A stretch of 64,000 bases of DNA from Aeromonas veronii bv. veronii (GTDB taxonomy: Bacteria > Pseudomonadota > Gammaproteobacteria > Enterobacterales > Aeromonadaceae): positions 214,492-278,491 of the forward strand of contig NZ_CDDK01000002.1 of NCBI RefSeq assembly GCF_000820225.1. Direction: 5' to 3'. This document shows, piece by piece, positions 36,678-47,742 of this stretch (its first letter is position 1; the number at the start of each line of letters is the position of its first letter). The translations under genes were made by a program, and so were the position numbers. Below the pieces are notes generated by a model. It did not search any database. It saw nothing but the letters and a program-made list of their open reading frames with translations, and was not told the DNA's origin.

Positions 36678-36693
36678 TTTGGCACTTTGTGTG
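36678..36693 (+). promoter_or_regulatory. Palindrome / weak RpoN-like element upstream of flrA
   Basis: GGCAC-TTTGT-GTGCC is a perfect inverted repeat about 75 bases before flrA. It also has the GG-N10-GC spacing of an RpoN promoter, but the -12 block GTGCC is poor. It may be an operator, an RpoN-like site, or neither. Confidence 0.35.
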
Positions 36694-36765
36694 CCTGCAA
36701 AAAGACAGTCAGTAGCTGTTTTATCATTAAATAAAACAATAAGTTAGTTCAGGACATCGCGAGGA

Positions 36766-38193
<1,428 letters not shown>

Positions 38194-38248
38194 GGGTCAA
38201 AGTCTTGACGCTAATGCGCAATTCATTGTTTTAATTCATATATTTTAG

Positions 38249-38264
38249 TGGCATGGAAATTGAA
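38249..38264 (+). promoter_or_regulatory. Candidate RpoN promoter of flrBC
   Basis: TGGCAT-GGAAA-TTGAA in the 106-base flrA-flrB gap. The -24 block is good, but the -12 block lacks the GC dinucleotide. In Vibrio, flrBC is FlrA- and RpoN-dependent, which supports the assignment. Confidence 0.5.
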
Positions 38265-38299
38265 TAACCTGACCCAATAGCCAGTTTGAGGTCAGGTTT

Positions 38300-39334
38300 A
38301 TGACAATCCAGCAGCAGGACATGCCACTCCAGTCCCACGAAGTGAGCCAGCTCTATGCCATCTTCAAGGCGCTCCCCACCGGGGTGTTGCTGCTTGACGG
38401 GGCTGGGGTGGTCACCCGCGCGAATCCGGCGGCCATCTCCCTGCTGGGGGAGCCGCTGGAAGGGGAGCTCTGGCGTCACATCATTGCTCGCTGCTTCGAG
38501 CCGCGCGAGGATGATGGCCACGAGATCTCCCTGCGCGACGGGCGCCGGGTCCAGCTCTCGACCCAACCGCTGCCGGATCAGCCCGGCCAGCTGGTCTTTA
38601 TCAATGACCTGACCGAAACCCGTAAACTGCAAGACCGCATCAACCACATGAAGCGGCTGTCGGCGCTGGGCAATATGGCGGCCTCGCTCGCCCACCAGAT
38701 CCGCACACCGCTCTCTGCTGCCATGCTTTATGCCGCCAATCTGGTCAACCGCACCCTCAAGCCGGAATCTCGCACTCAGTTTCAGCAAAAGCTGATGGCC
38801 CGTTTGCAGGATCTGGAGAAGCAGATCAACGACATCCTGCTGTTCGCCCGCAATGGCGACAATCAGGTGGTCACCCCCATCTCGGTACAAGGGCTGCTGG
38901 CCGAAGTGCAGGCCGGAGCCGAGGCCTTCTGCCAGCAGCAGGGCTGCGAGCTGCACATGGAGGCGCCGGAGCCCGATCTCTGTCTGCTGGCCAACAGCAG
39001 TGCGCTGGCGGGGGCCATCAACAACCTGATTGCCAATGCCCAGCAGGCAGGGGCCACCTCACTCTTGGTCAGCGCGGTGCGCAGCGGTGCCCGGGTGGAG
39101 GTGCGGGTCATCGATAATGGCAAGGGGATCCCTTCCCATCAGCTCGGTCAGGTATTCGAACCCTTCTTTACCACTCGCTCCCAGGGCACAGGTCTCGGGC
39201 TGGCGGTGGTGCAATCTGTAGTGCGTGCCCATCAGGGGGAGGTCGGTGTGGCCTCGGTTCCCGGTGAGGGCACCTGCTTTACTCTGTCGTTCCCCCTGCA
39301 CCAGCAACCGGTGCAGCTTGGAGGTGTAGCATGA
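38300..39334 (+). CDS. flrB: Flagellar sensor histidine kinase FlrB
   Basis: A 344-residue soluble kinase with no membrane segment. It has an N-terminal PAS domain (about 12-105), a HisKA dimerisation domain with the phosphorylated His132 in SLAHQIRTPLSA, and a HATPase domain with NLIANAQQAGA, DNGKGI and GTGLGLAVV. It phosphorylates FlrC, whose start overlaps its stop by 4 bases. The signal is internal, probably the state of flagellar assembly. Confidence 0.94.
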   Translation: MTIQQQDMPLQSHEVSQLYAIFKALPTGVLLLDGAGVVTRANPAAISLLGEPLEGELWRHIIARCFEPREDDGHEISLRDGRRVQLSTQPLPDQPGQLVFINDLTETRKLQDRINHMKRLSALGNMAASLAHQIRTPLSAAMLYAANLVNRTLKPESRTQFQQKLMARLQDLEKQINDILLFARNGDNQVVTPISVQGLLAEVQAGAEAFCQQQGCELHMEAPEPDLCLLANSSALAGAINNLIANAQQAGATSLLVSAVRSGARVEVRVIDNGKGIPSHQLGQVFEPFFTTRSQGTGLGLAVVQSVVRAHQGEVGVASVPGEGTCFTLSFPLHQQPVQLGGVA

Positions 39335-40674
39335 CACAGGCCAGGATCCTGGTAGTTGAAGATGACAATGGCCTGCGCGAAGCGCTGGTGGATACCCTGT
39401 TGCTCGGCGGTTATGAGTGCCGTGAAGCGGACAGCGGCGAGCGGGCTCTGCTGGCCCTCTCCCGTCAGCCGTTTGACATGGTGATCTCCGATATCCAGAT
39501 GGGGGGAATGGACGGCCTCACCCTGCTGGCGACCATTCGCCAGCAATATCCGCAGATACCCGTGCTGCTGATGACCGCCTACGCCAACATCGACGGTGCG
39601 GTGCGCGCCATGCGTGAAGGGGCCATCGACTATCTGGCCAAGCCATTTTCGCCGGAGGTGCTGCTTAATCAGGTCAGCCGCTATGTGCCCGCCCAGAAGG
39701 TGGAGAAGCGCGCCGTGGTCTACGGGGATCCCAAAACTGCCGAGCTGTTCCAGCTGGCGACCCGGGTGGCCAGAAGCGAAGCGACCGTGATGGTGACCGG
39801 CCCGAGCGGAACGGGTAAAGAGGTGCTGGCCCGTTACATTCACGATAACTCCAGCCGCGCCGAGCAGCCCTTCGTCGCCATCAACTGTGCCGCCATTCCG
39901 GAAAACATGCTGGAGGCGACCCTGTTTGGCTACGAGAAGGGGGCCTTCACCGGTGCGGTGCAGGGGTGCCCGGGCAAGTTCGAGCAGGCGCAAGGGGGCA
40001 CCCTGCTGCTTGACGAGATCACCGAGATGGATCAGGGGCTGCAAGCCAAATTGCTGCGGGTGTTGCAGGAGAAAGAGGTGGAGCGGCTCGGCAGTCGCAA
40101 GATGATCCCGCTGGATGTGCGGGTCATCGCCACCAGCAACCGGGATTTGAAAAAAGCGGTGCAGGATGGTCTGTTCCGCGAAGATCTCTACTATCGCCTC
40201 AACGTCTTCCCGCTGCGCTGGTCTGCTCTGTGCGAGCGGCCCGGCGACATTCTGCCACTGGCGGAGCATCTGCTGGCACTTCATGCCAGTCAGCAGGGGT
40301 TGCCGACACCACAGTTGACAGATGCCTCGCGGGAGCGGTTGCTGGCCCACCTCTGGCCCGGCAACGTGCGGGAGCTGGATAACGTGGTACAGCGCGCCCT
40401 GATCCTCAGCCCCGACGGGGTCATTGATTGTGACCACCTCATTCTGGAGGAGCTGGACGAGCAGGAGATGGAGTTTGTCAGCGTCGAGCGCAGCTATGGT
40501 GGCGATCGCCTCGGCAGCGAACTCAAGCAGCAGGAGCACCAGATTATCCTCGACACCCTGCAAGATTGTAACGGCAGCCGCAAGGCGGTGGCCGACCGGC
40601 TCGGCATCAGCCCGCGCACCCTGCGCTACAAACTGGCCCAGATGCGGGAGGCGGGGATCGATCTGCCAGCCTGA
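39331..40674 (+). CDS. flrC: Flagellar sigma-54 response regulator FlrC
   Basis: A 447-residue response regulator. The receiver domain has the acidic pocket VVEDDNG, phosphoacceptor Asp54 (VISDIQM) and Lys104. The AAA+ domain has Walker A GPSGTGKE (157-164) and GAFTGA (204-209). A Fis-type DNA-binding domain ends the protein (NGSRKAVADRLGISPRTLRYKL). It is expected to drive the RpoN promoters of flgB and flgF in this window. It forms an operon with flrB through a 4-base overlap. Confidence 0.95.
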   Translation: MTQARILVVEDDNGLREALVDTLLLGGYECREADSGERALLALSRQPFDMVISDIQMGGMDGLTLLATIRQQYPQIPVLLMTAYANIDGAVRAMREGAIDYLAKPFSPEVLLNQVSRYVPAQKVEKRAVVYGDPKTAELFQLATRVARSEATVMVTGPSGTGKEVLARYIHDNSSRAEQPFVAINCAAIPENMLEATLFGYEKGAFTGAVQGCPGKFEQAQGGTLLLDEITEMDQGLQAKLLRVLQEKEVERLGSRKMIPLDVRVIATSNRDLKKAVQDGLFREDLYYRLNVFPLRWSALCERPGDILPLAEHLLALHASQQGLPTPQLTDASRERLLAHLWPGNVRELDNVVQRALILSPDGVIDCDHLILEELDEQEMEFVSVERSYGGDRLGSELKQQEHQIILDTLQDCNGSRKAVADRLGISPRTLRYKLAQMREAGIDLPA

Positions 40675-40815
40675 GGCCGGGAGGGAAACCGCACTGTGTG
40701 GGGGCTGTCATGGTCTTGACGGCCCGGCTCGATTATCATGGGGCCCTTGGCGCTTTGAGCCTGGGCCCTGTTTTTATTGGTAAAGCAGAGGACCGAGCCT
40801 TAATAAGGGACCCCT

Positions 40816-41577
40816 ATGATCTCTCATCGAAAACTCGAAACCGTACTGAACCATCTGCTCGAACCGCACGCCATCAAGGATTACTGCCCCAACGGCTTGC
40901 AAGTGGAGGGGCGCGAGCGCATTCGCAAGGTGGTGACCGGTGTTACCGCCAGTCAGGCGCTGATCGACGCGGCGGTGGCTGCCGAAGCCGATGCCATTCT
41001 GGTCCATCACGGCTACTTCTGGAGCGGTGAACCGGCCCAGATCACCGGCATGAAGCAGCGTCGGCTCAAGACCCTGCTGACCCACGATATCAACCTGTTT
41101 GCCTACCATTTGCCGCTGGATGTTCACCCCGAGGTGGGTAACAACGCCCAGCTCGCCAAGCTGCTCGACATCAAGGTGCGTCGTGGTCTGGAGCCGTGGA
41201 ACAGCAAGAGCGTCGCCATGGTGGGCAAGCTGGAAGAGCCGATGAGCGGCCGCGATTTTGCCAAGCTGATTGCCGAGCGCCTTGGCCGTGAACCACTCTA
41301 TTGTGGCGATACCGGCCCCGAGCTTATCCGTTCCGTGGCCTGGTGCACCGGCGGCGGTCAGAGTTACATCAATCTGGCGGCGGAGCAGGGCATCGATGCC
41401 TTTATCTCCGGCGAAGCCTCAGAGCAGACCATTCACACCGCTCGCGAGATGGGGATGCACTTCTACGCCGCGGGCCATCACGCCACCGAGCGTTACGGCG
41501 TCAAGGCGCTGGGGGAGTGGCTGGCGACCGTGCACGGGCTGGATGTCACCTTTATCGATATCGACAATCCGGTCTAA
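40816..41577 (+). CDS. ybgI: Nif3-family dinuclear metal protein (YbgI)
   Basis: A 253-residue protein of the NIF3 family, which in E. coli YbgI forms a hexameric ring with a two-metal site per subunit. Metal-binding motifs are visible: VHHGYFW near residue 57, YHLPLDVHP near 96, and the C-terminal GHHATERYG with an upstream SGEAS(E). Its cellular reaction is not established; GTP-cyclohydrolase-like and DNA-repair roles have been suggested. Its stop codon forms the left edge of a large palindromic element. Confidence 0.92.
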   Translation: MISHRKLETVLNHLLEPHAIKDYCPNGLQVEGRERIRKVVTGVTASQALIDAAVAAEADAILVHHGYFWSGEPAQITGMKQRRLKTLLTHDINLFAYHLPLDVHPEVGNNAQLAKLLDIKVRRGLEPWNSKSVAMVGKLEEPMSGRDFAKLIAERLGREPLYCGDTGPELIRSVAWCTGGGQSYINLAAEQGIDAFISGEASEQTIHTAREMGMHFYAAGHHATERYGVKALGEWLATVHGLDVTFIDIDNPV

Positions 41578-41717
41578 ACCTGTCCACGATCTGGCTACGA
41601 AACCGTGATCAAGGCTCATGTGCTGCTCGGAATCCTCACGTATGTCTATACGCTCCGGTTCCTGTGCTGCTCTTCACCTTGTTGACGGTTTCTCGCTGCA
41701 GGTCGTGAACAGGTTTA
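41575..41717. repeat. Nested palindromic element downstream of ybgI
   Basis: Outer arms 41575-41614 and 41677-41717 are imperfect inverted repeats. Inside them, a 10-bp direct repeat TGTGCTGCTC (41619-41628 and 41663-41672) brackets a 34-bp inner palindrome (41629-41662) centred on CGTAT-GTCT-ATACG. It contains no gene. It could be a mobile palindromic repeat unit, a structured RNA, or both. Confidence 0.7.
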
Positions 41718-41750
41718 AGCCTGTGCCTGTGGTGGGAAAATTCAGGAAAT

Positions 41751-41778
41751 AAAAAGGAGGCCATCGGCCTCCTTTTTC
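41751..41778. terminator. Bidirectional terminator between ybgI and purN
   Basis: A 12-bp perfect stem (AAAAAGGAGGCC at 41751-41762, complement at 41766-41777, loop ATC) with A/T-rich ends on both sides, between convergent genes. Confidence 0.9.
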
Positions 41779-41799
41779 ACATTTCGACAAGACGTCTGC

Positions 41800-42438
41800 T
41801 TACTCGCAGGCGTAACCAGCGGGGCCCAGCAGGGCGCCATCCAGTTGCACGGCGCCATCTACCATCTGCAGCCTGCCTTCGCAGAACCAGCGCACCACCA
41901 GCGGGTAGATACTGTGCTCCTGCGCCTGTACTCGTGCCGCTACCTCGTCCGCCGTGTCTCCTTCAAAGATGGGCACGCGGGCCTGCAGGATCACCGGGCC
42001 GCCATCCAGTTCTTCGGTCACGAAGTGGACACTGGCGCCGTGTTCACTGTCACCGGCATCTATGGCGCGCTGGTGGGTGTGCAGGCCCTGATACTTGGGC
42101 AGCAGGGAGGGGTGGATATTGATCATTCTGCCGGCGAAATGGCGCACCAGATCGCCGCTCAATATCCGCATAAACCCGGCCAGCACCACCAGATCCGGCT
42201 GATAGTCTGCCATCAGCGCCAGCAGGGCGGCGTCATACTCCTCCCGGCTGGCAAACTGCTGCTGGGCCAGAATGGAGGTCGCCACGCCAGCTTCTTTGGC
42301 GCGAACCAGACCATAGGCATCGGCCTTGTTGCTGATGACGCCGACCACTTCACCGGCAATCTTGCCGCTGGCGCAGTGGTCGAGGATCGCCTGCAGGTTG
42401 CTGCCGCTGCCGGAGATTAGGACGAGGATCCGCATCAT
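41800..42438 (-). CDS. purN: Phosphoribosylglycinamide formyltransferase PurN
   Basis: A 212-residue enzyme of purine synthesis that transfers a formyl group from 10-formyl-THF to GAR. It has [15 protein letters not shown] at the N-terminus, LAGFMRIL, the catalytic NIHPSLLP histidine segment and [13 protein letters not shown] with the conserved aspartate. Its start overlaps the purM stop (ATGA), giving the usual purMN operon. Confidence 0.97.
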   Translation of the reverse strand: MMRILVLISGSGSNLQAILDHCASGKIAGEVVGVISNKADAYGLVRAKEAGVATSILAQQQFASREEYDAALLALMADYQPDLVVLAGFMRILSGDLVRHFAGRMINIHPSLLPKYQGLHTHQRAIDAGDSEHGASVHFVTEELDGGPVILQARVPIFEGDTADEVAARVQAQEHSIYPLVVRWFCEGRLQMVDGAVQLDGALLGPAGYACE

Positions 42439-43472
42439 TTGATGACGACCTGCTCCTCACCGTCTGCTGCCTTGGCGATATGACCGATGTGCCATGCGTT
42501 CTCGCCTTCTGCCTTGAGCAGGGTCAGCGCCTTCTCCAGCTGGTTGGCGGGCAGGGCGATGATCATGCCGACGCCGCAGTTGAAGGTGCGATACATCTCG
42601 TGACGGGTGACGTTGCCAGCCTGCTGCAGCCAGCTGAACACCGCCGGCCACTGCCAGCTCTGCTCATCGATCACCGCTTGGGTGTTGGCGGGCAGGACAC
42701 GGGGGATGTTCTCCCAGAAGCCACCGCCGGTGATGTGGGAGAGGGCGTGGATCTCGCACTCCTTGATGAGCTTGAGCACAGGTTTCACATAGATGCGGGT
42801 CGGCTCCAGCAGGGCGTTGGCCAGAGTGGTGTCACCCAGCGGCTGATGCACGTTGGCTTTGGAGACTTCCAGAATTTTACGGATCAGGGAGAAGCCGTTG
42901 GAGTGAGGGCCGCTGGCAGCCAGCGCGATCAGGGCATCCCCTTCACCGACCTTGCTGCCGTCGATGATTTCGCTCTTCTCCACCACACCGACGCAGAAAC
43001 CGGCGATGTCGTAGTCTTCCCCTTCATACATACCCGGCATCTCGGCGGTCTCGCCGCCCACCAGGGCACAGCCTGATTGCTCGCAACCGGCACCGATCCC
43101 GGTGACTACCGCGGCTGCGGTGTCCACGTCCAGCTTGCCGGTTGCATAGTAGTCGAGGAAGAACAGCGGCTCGGCGCCCTGTACGATCAGGTCATTGACG
43201 CACATGGCCACCAGATCGATGCCCACGGTGTCGTGCTTCTTCAGGTCGATGGCCAGCCGCAGCTTGGTGCCCACACCATCGGTACCGGAGACCAGTACCG
43301 GCTCCTTGTAGCCCGCAGGGATTTGACACAAGGCCCCAAAGCCGCCAAGACCACCAAGGACTTCAGGACGACGAGTGCGCTTTGACACGCCCTTGATACG
43401 TTCAACCAGTGCATTGCCGGCATCGATATCTACGCCAGCATCCTTGTAGCTCAGTGAGGTTTTGTCAGTCAC
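42435..43472 (-). CDS. purM: Phosphoribosylformylglycinamidine cyclo-ligase PurM
   Basis: A 345-residue AIR synthetase, the fifth step of purine synthesis, using ATP to close the imidazole ring. [15 protein letters not shown] opens the protein and [28 protein letters not shown] and [14 protein letters not shown] are all present. Length equals E. coli PurM (345). It is divergent from upp, and a PurR-like box lies 77 bases upstream of its start. Confidence 0.97.
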   Translation of the reverse strand: MTDKTSLSYKDAGVDIDAGNALVERIKGVSKRTRRPEVLGGLGGFGALCQIPAGYKEPVLVSGTDGVGTKLRLAIDLKKHDTVGIDLVAMCVNDLIVQGAEPLFFLDYYATGKLDVDTAAAVVTGIGAGCEQSGCALVGGETAEMPGMYEGEDYDIAGFCVGVVEKSEIIDGSKVGEGDALIALAASGPHSNGFSLIRKILEVSKANVHQPLGDTTLANALLEPTRIYVKPVLKLIKECEIHALSHITGGGFWENIPRVLPANTQAVIDEQSWQWPAVFSWLQQAGNVTRHEMYRTFNCGVGMIIALPANQLEKALTLLKAEGENAWHIGHIAKAADGEEQVVIK

Positions 43473-43548
43473 GAGTATTCCCCGTCATGTAAAGAAGTGG
43501 AGGGTAAAATTCGGGGCGTATTCTAACAGTGGCGGTGAAAAACCAGAA

Positions 43549-43564
43549 AGGAAATCGTTTGCGC
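43549..43564. promoter_or_regulatory. Candidate PurR box
   Basis: AGGAAATCGTTTGCGC matches 12 of 16 positions of ACGCAAACGTTTGCGT. It lies in the purM-upp divergent region. PurR represses purMN in E. coli when purines are plentiful. Confidence 0.5.
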
Positions 43565-43648
43565 GTTTTTGCGCGGAAATGCTCTACAAGCGGTGGCTTT
43601 TGTTGTATGATTCCGCGATTTTTTTGCGGCAGGTTAGAGGAGATAATA

Positions 43649-44275
43649 ATGAAAGTCGTTGAAGTCAAACACCCCCTGGTCAAACACAAGATCGGTCTGA
43701 TGCGTGAAGGCGATATCAGCACCAAGCGTTTCCGTGAACTGGCCAAAGAAGTGGGCAGTTTGTTGACCTATGAAGCGACCTCTGACTTCGAAACCGAGAA
43801 GGTTATCATCGATGGCTGGAATGGGCCAGTAGAAGTTGACCAGATCAAAGGCAAGAAGGTAACCGTCGTACCTATCCTGCGTGCCGGCCTTGGCATGATG
43901 GATGGCGTGCTGGAGCACATGCCGAGTGCCCGCGTCAGCGTGGTCGGTATCTACCGCGATGAAGAGACCCTGCAACCGGTTCCCTATTTCGAGAAGATCG
44001 TCAGCAACATCGAAGAGCGTCTGGCGCTGGTCATTGACCCGATGCTGGCCACCGGCGGCTCCATGATCGCCACTATCGATCTGCTGAAGAAGAAAGGCTG
44101 CCAATCCATCAAGGTGCTGGTACTGGTTGCCGCGCCGGAAGGGATCAAGGCGCTGGAAGCCGCTCACCCAGACGTAGAGCTCTACTGCGCTTCTGTCGAT
44201 CAGGGGCTGAACGAGAAAGGCTACATCGTGCCGGGTCTGGGCGATGCAGGCGACAAGATCTTCGGTACCAAATAA
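43649..44275 (+). CDS. upp: Uracil phosphoribosyltransferase Upp
   Basis: A 208-residue salvage enzyme converting uracil and PRPP to UMP. It has the family-typical [16 protein letters not shown] start, PILRAGLGM, the PRPP-binding segment [12 protein letters not shown] and the uracil-binding [12 protein letters not shown]. Length equals E. coli Upp (208). The ATG at 43649 follows GAGGAGAT; the upstream in-frame extension crosses the promoter region and is rejected. Confidence 0.97.
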   Translation: MKVVEVKHPLVKHKIGLMREGDISTKRFRELAKEVGSLLTYEATSDFETEKVIIDGWNGPVEVDQIKGKKVTVVPILRAGLGMMDGVLEHMPSARVSVVGIYRDEETLQPVPYFEKIVSNIEERLALVIDPMLATGGSMIATIDLLKKKGCQSIKVLVLVAAPEGIKALEAAHPDVELYCASVDQGLNEKGYIVPGLGDAGDKIFGTK

Positions 44276-44316
44276 GTTTATGCCTTGACCTGCTTCCCAT
44301 GTGGAAGGGGTGATCG

Positions 44317-44345
44317 GAGCCGGCGCATCGCCGGCTCTGCTGTTT
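44317..44345 (+). terminator. Intrinsic terminator after upp
   Basis: A 9-bp perfect stem GAGCCGGCG / CGCCGGCTC with a CAT loop, followed by TGCTGTTT. The T-run is weak. Confidence 0.6.
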
Positions 44346-44425
44346 GTGGCCGCTTGTGCCAGCCTTGCCGCAGGACGCGCCTTGCCGCTACCATAAGCAC
44401 ACTCTCCCATTTCGAGACTCTGTTC

Positions 44426-45445
44426 ATGTTCAAACGTGTTGTGACCGCCCTCTGCTGCGGCTTGTCATTCATGGCCTCGGCCGCTCAGGTGACCGACCTC
44501 TATCAGGGCAAGGCCCCGACCAGTGGCGACATGGTGGCCGCTCAAGGGCAGGCACTGGGTCAGGTGCTGATCAAGGTCACCGGCAAGCGCGACATCCTCA
44601 CCCAGCCGGTGGTGGTCAAGGCGCTGGCTGCCCCGGGCGACTATGTCAAAAGCTATGGTTATCAGGATCAGGACTCCATCAAGTATCTGAAAGCCGAGTT
44701 CAAGAGTGACAAGGTCAACAGCCTGGTCTCCGAGAGCCAGTTTGCCCTGCTTGGCCCGGCTCGTCCCCAGATGGCGATCTGGCTGGTGGTGGATCAGGGG
44801 GAGCGTCACCTGCTGGCGGATCAATCCAGCGATGGTTGGGCGCAAGCCTTGCGCGAGCAGGCCCAGACGCTGGGGCTGCCCATCAGCATTCCGCTGATGG
44901 ATCTCGATGACAACATGGCGGTCAGTGCCACCGATGTCTGGGGACGCTTTGCCGACCCGATTTTGCAGGCAAGCCAGCGCTATGGCGCCGAGATGGTGGT
45001 GTTGGGCAAGCTGACACCGGAAGGTGACAAGTGGAGCATCGATTGGGGACTCTACGGCCCCAAAGCGGCCGGTGAAGTGGCCGAGCTGACCCGTGGCAAT
45101 AACACCGGCACTCAGGCCGAAGTGGCGCAAGGGTTTGCCGATACCCTGGCGGCCTGGCTAGTGAAAAACTACGGTGCCCGCATTTCTGGTCCGGCAACCA
45201 GCCAGACCCTGGTGGTAGATGGCCTCTCCGAAGTGGACAGCATGATCGCCGTGCAGAAGATGCTGCAGGGGATGGCCAACGTCAGCAAGGTGGCGATCGG
45301 CAAGCTGGAGGGGGACCAGGTCACCTTCAACTTTACCCTGCAAGGGGAGCAGGCCGAGCTGGTGCGGGCACTGCAGCTTGAGAGTCGTTTGCGCAAGGTT
45401 GACGATAATGGCAGCGGTTTGCGTTACCAATGGTCGCAGCCCTGA
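44426..45445 (+). CDS. DUF2066 domain-containing exported protein
   Basis: A 339-residue protein with a signal peptide (MFKRVVTALCCGLSFMASA, cleavage near ASA-AQ). The DUF2066 domain covers most of the mature part, including GQALGQVLIKVTGKRDILTQ. The family is widespread in gammaproteobacteria and lies next to hda, as here; its function is unknown. The start at 44426 gives a proper signal peptide, so the longer frame from 44285 is rejected. Confidence 0.85.
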   Translation: MFKRVVTALCCGLSFMASAAQVTDLYQGKAPTSGDMVAAQGQALGQVLIKVTGKRDILTQPVVVKALAAPGDYVKSYGYQDQDSIKYLKAEFKSDKVNSLVSESQFALLGPARPQMAIWLVVDQGERHLLADQSSDGWAQALREQAQTLGLPISIPLMDLDDNMAVSATDVWGRFADPILQASQRYGAEMVVLGKLTPEGDKWSIDWGLYGPKAAGEVAELTRGNNTGTQAEVAQGFADTLAAWLVKNYGARISGPATSQTLVVDGLSEVDSMIAVQKMLQGMANVSKVAIGKLEGDQVTFNFTLQGEQAELVRALQLESRLRKVDDNGSGLRYQWSQP

Positions 45446-45464
45446 TTTTATAAGGCTTTTGTAG

Positions 45465-45492
45465 ACCGCCCGGCTTGCCCGGGCGGTTCTCT
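45465..45492 (+). terminator. Probable terminator between the DUF2066 gene and hda
   Basis: A 9-bp GC-rich perfect stem ACCGCCCGG / CCGGGCGGT with a CTTGC loop, followed by TCTCTAT. Confidence 0.6.
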
Positions 45493-45547
45493 ATCTGCCT
45501 TTGCGATGATACACTTAGCCACAAATGTCACAGTCAAAGCCCAACGA

Positions 45548-46249
45548 GTGAAGCAACCGGCCCAACTGTCTTTAGCCGTACAACTACCGGATGATGAAAC
45601 CTTCGTCAGTTTTTATCCCGGCAACAATGCTCATCTGATCACCGCCCTCAAGAATGCGGCCATCGGTCAGGGATCGCCTTTCCTCTATTTCTGGGGAGCC
45701 AAGGGATCCGGACGCTCTCATCTGCTCCACGCCACCTGTGCCGAGGTCAACGCCCGCGATGCGGCGGCGGCCTATCTTTCCCTCGATCAGTTTGAACAGC
45801 TCGATCCCAGTATGCTCGATGCCCTCGAAAGCTTGCCGCTGGTCTGTCTCGACAGCCTTGAGGCGATCGCCGGCAATGCCGTGTGGGAGCGGGCGCTGTT
45901 TGACTTTTACAATCGCTGGCAAGAGAAGGGGGAGGGGACGCTGGTGGTCACCGGCTGCAGCGCACCGCGCAAACTGGGACTGCAACTACCGGATCTCGCT
46001 TCGCGCCTCGACTGGGGGGTGAGTTTCCATCTCGAAGAGCTGGATGACGAAGGCAAGCTCAGTGCCCTGCAGCTGCGTGCCGAGCTGCGGGGCTTCAAAC
46101 TACCCATCGATGTGGGCCGCTTCCTGCTCAACCGACTCTCCCGCGATATGCGCACCCTGCTTACCACTCTCAATCAGCTCGACAACGCCTCATTTCGCGC
46201 CAAGCGCAAGCTGACCATTCCCTTTGTCAAAGAGATCCTCGAGCTCTGA
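45548..46249 (+). CDS. hda: DnaA regulatory inactivator Hda
   Basis: A 233-residue AAA+ protein that, with the DNA clamp, stimulates ATP hydrolysis by DnaA and so prevents re-initiation. The opening KQPAQLSLAVQLPDDETFVSFYPG matches E. coli Hda, including the QLSL clamp-binding motif. A Walker-A-like WGAKGSGRSHLL and a C-terminal sensor region follow. The GTG at 45548 gives the same length as E. coli Hda (233); an ATG 14 codons upstream is possible but would extend beyond the clamp motif. Confidence 0.92.
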   Translation: MKQPAQLSLAVQLPDDETFVSFYPGNNAHLITALKNAAIGQGSPFLYFWGAKGSGRSHLLHATCAEVNARDAAAAYLSLDQFEQLDPSMLDALESLPLVCLDSLEAIAGNAVWERALFDFYNRWQEKGEGTLVVTGCSAPRKLGLQLPDLASRLDWGVSFHLEELDDEGKLSALQLRAELRGFKLPIDVGRFLLNRLSRDMRTLLTTLNQLDNASFRAKRKLTIPFVKEILEL

Positions 46250-46306
46250 GCCTCTCGACTGTGTGCGGTTGTGCGCCTGACTTTCGTTTGAATTACAGAT
46301 AAAAAG

Positions 46307-46334
46307 AAACCCCGGCATCAGGCCGGGGTTTTGC
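46307..46334. terminator. Terminator between hda and aceA
   Basis: A 10-bp stem AAACCCCGGC / GCCGGGGTTT with a 5-base loop, ending in TTTT on the plus strand and with A-rich flank on the other, between convergent genes. Confidence 0.88.
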
Positions 46335-46355
46335 TATCTCAAAGGGCTCTGCCTA

Positions 46356-47669
46356 TCAGTGGAACTGATCTTCTTCGGTGGAGCCGGTCAGCGCGGTGAC
46401 CGATGATTGGCCACCCTGAATCACGGTGGTCACCTTGTCGAAGTAACCGGTACCAACTTCCTGCTGGTGTGCCACGAAGGTGTAGCCACGGCTGGCGGCG
46501 GCAAATTCCGGCTCCTGCACCATCTCGACGTAGTGCTTCATCCCTTCGCCACGGGCGTACTGGTAGGCCAGCTCGTACATGTGGAACCACATGTTGTGGA
46601 TACCCGCGAGGGTGATGAACTGGTACTTGTAGCCCATGTCGGAGAGCTCCTGCTGGAAGCGGGCGATGGTGGCATCGTCCAGATTCTTCTTCCAGTTGAA
46701 GCTCGGGGAGCAGTTGTAGGCCAGGATGCGATCCGGGAACTTAGCCTTGATTGCTTCGGCAAATTTACGCGCTTCGTCCAGATCCGGCTTGGCGGTTTCA
46801 CACCACACCATGTCGGCGTAGGGGGCGTAAGCCAGACCGCGAGCGATGGCCTGATCGATACCGGCACGCACCTTGTAGAACCCTTCAGCAGTGCGTTCGC
46901 CAGTCAGGAAGTCTGCATCGTACGAGTCAGCGTCAGTGGTCAACAGGTCAGCGGCGTTGGCGTCGGTACGGGCGATCACCAGGGTGGTGGTGCCGCACAC
47001 ATCGGCTGCCAGACGGGCAGCAACCAGCTTCTGCACCGCTTCCTGAGTCGGTACCAGCACCTTGCCGCCCATATGACCGCATTTTTTCACTGATGCCAGC
47101 TGATCTTCGAAGTGCACGCCAGCGGCGCCCGCTTCAATCATCCCCTTCATCAGTTCGAAGGCGTTCAATACGCCACCGAAACCGGCTTCCGCATCGGCCA
47201 CAATCGGCAGGAAGTAGTCGATAAAACCCTCATCCTGCGGCCCGACTTTGTTGGCCCACTGGATCTGGTCGGCGCGGGCGAAGGAGTTGTTGATGCGCTC
47301 CACCACGGACGGTACCGAGTTGGCCGGGTAGAGGGACTGATCCGGATACATGGTGGAGGACAAGTTGTTGTCCGCCGCCACCTGCCAGCCGGAGAGGTAG
47401 ATCGCCTCGATCCCCGCTTTGGCCTGCTGCACCGCCTGACCACCGGTCAGGGCGCCGAGGCAGTTGACGTAGCCTTTCTTGGCGTCGCCGTGGATCAGGC
47501 CCCACAGCTTGTCGGCACCGCGCTGAGCCAGGGTGTGCACCGGCTGCAAGCTACCGCGCAGGTTTACCACATCTTCGGCGCTGTAGCCGCGCTTGATCCC
47601 TTTCCAGCGGGGGTTTTCCGCCCAGTCTTTCTCGATAGCCTGGATCTGTTGCTCACGGGTCAGTGCCAT
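46356..47669 (-). CDS. aceA: Isocitrate lyase AceA
   Basis: A 437-residue glyoxylate-shunt enzyme that splits isocitrate to succinate and glyoxylate. The catalytic loop [17 protein letters not shown] contains the active-site Cys, and [21 protein letters not shown] and [10 protein letters not shown] are intact. The start MALTREQQ at 47669 has GGAACTGAT upstream; nine in-frame codons earlier are ignored. It follows aceB after 73 bases on the same strand. No aceK follows, since hda is convergent. Confidence 0.96.
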   Translation of the reverse strand: MALTREQQIQAIEKDWAENPRWKGIKRGYSAEDVVNLRGSLQPVHTLAQRGADKLWGLIHGDAKKGYVNCLGALTGGQAVQQAKAGIEAIYLSGWQVAADNNLSSTMYPDQSLYPANSVPSVVERINNSFARADQIQWANKVGPQDEGFIDYFLPIVADAEAGFGGVLNAFELMKGMIEAGAAGVHFEDQLASVKKCGHMGGKVLVPTQEAVQKLVAARLAADVCGTTTLVIARTDANAADLLTTDADSYDADFLTGERTAEGFYKVRAGIDQAIARGLAYAPYADMVWCETAKPDLDEARKFAEAIKAKFPDRILAYNCSPSFNWKKNLDDATIARFQQELSDMGYKYQFITLAGIHNMWFHMYELAYQYARGEGMKHYVEMVQEPEFAAASRGYTFVAHQQEVGTGYFDKVTTVIQGGQSSVTALTGSTEEDQFH

Positions 47670-47742
47670 ATCAGTTCCCTCTTTCATTGATTTCACGTTT
47701 CCATTGACTTGTTATTGGCGAGCCCCGCTGGGGGCCCGTGAT

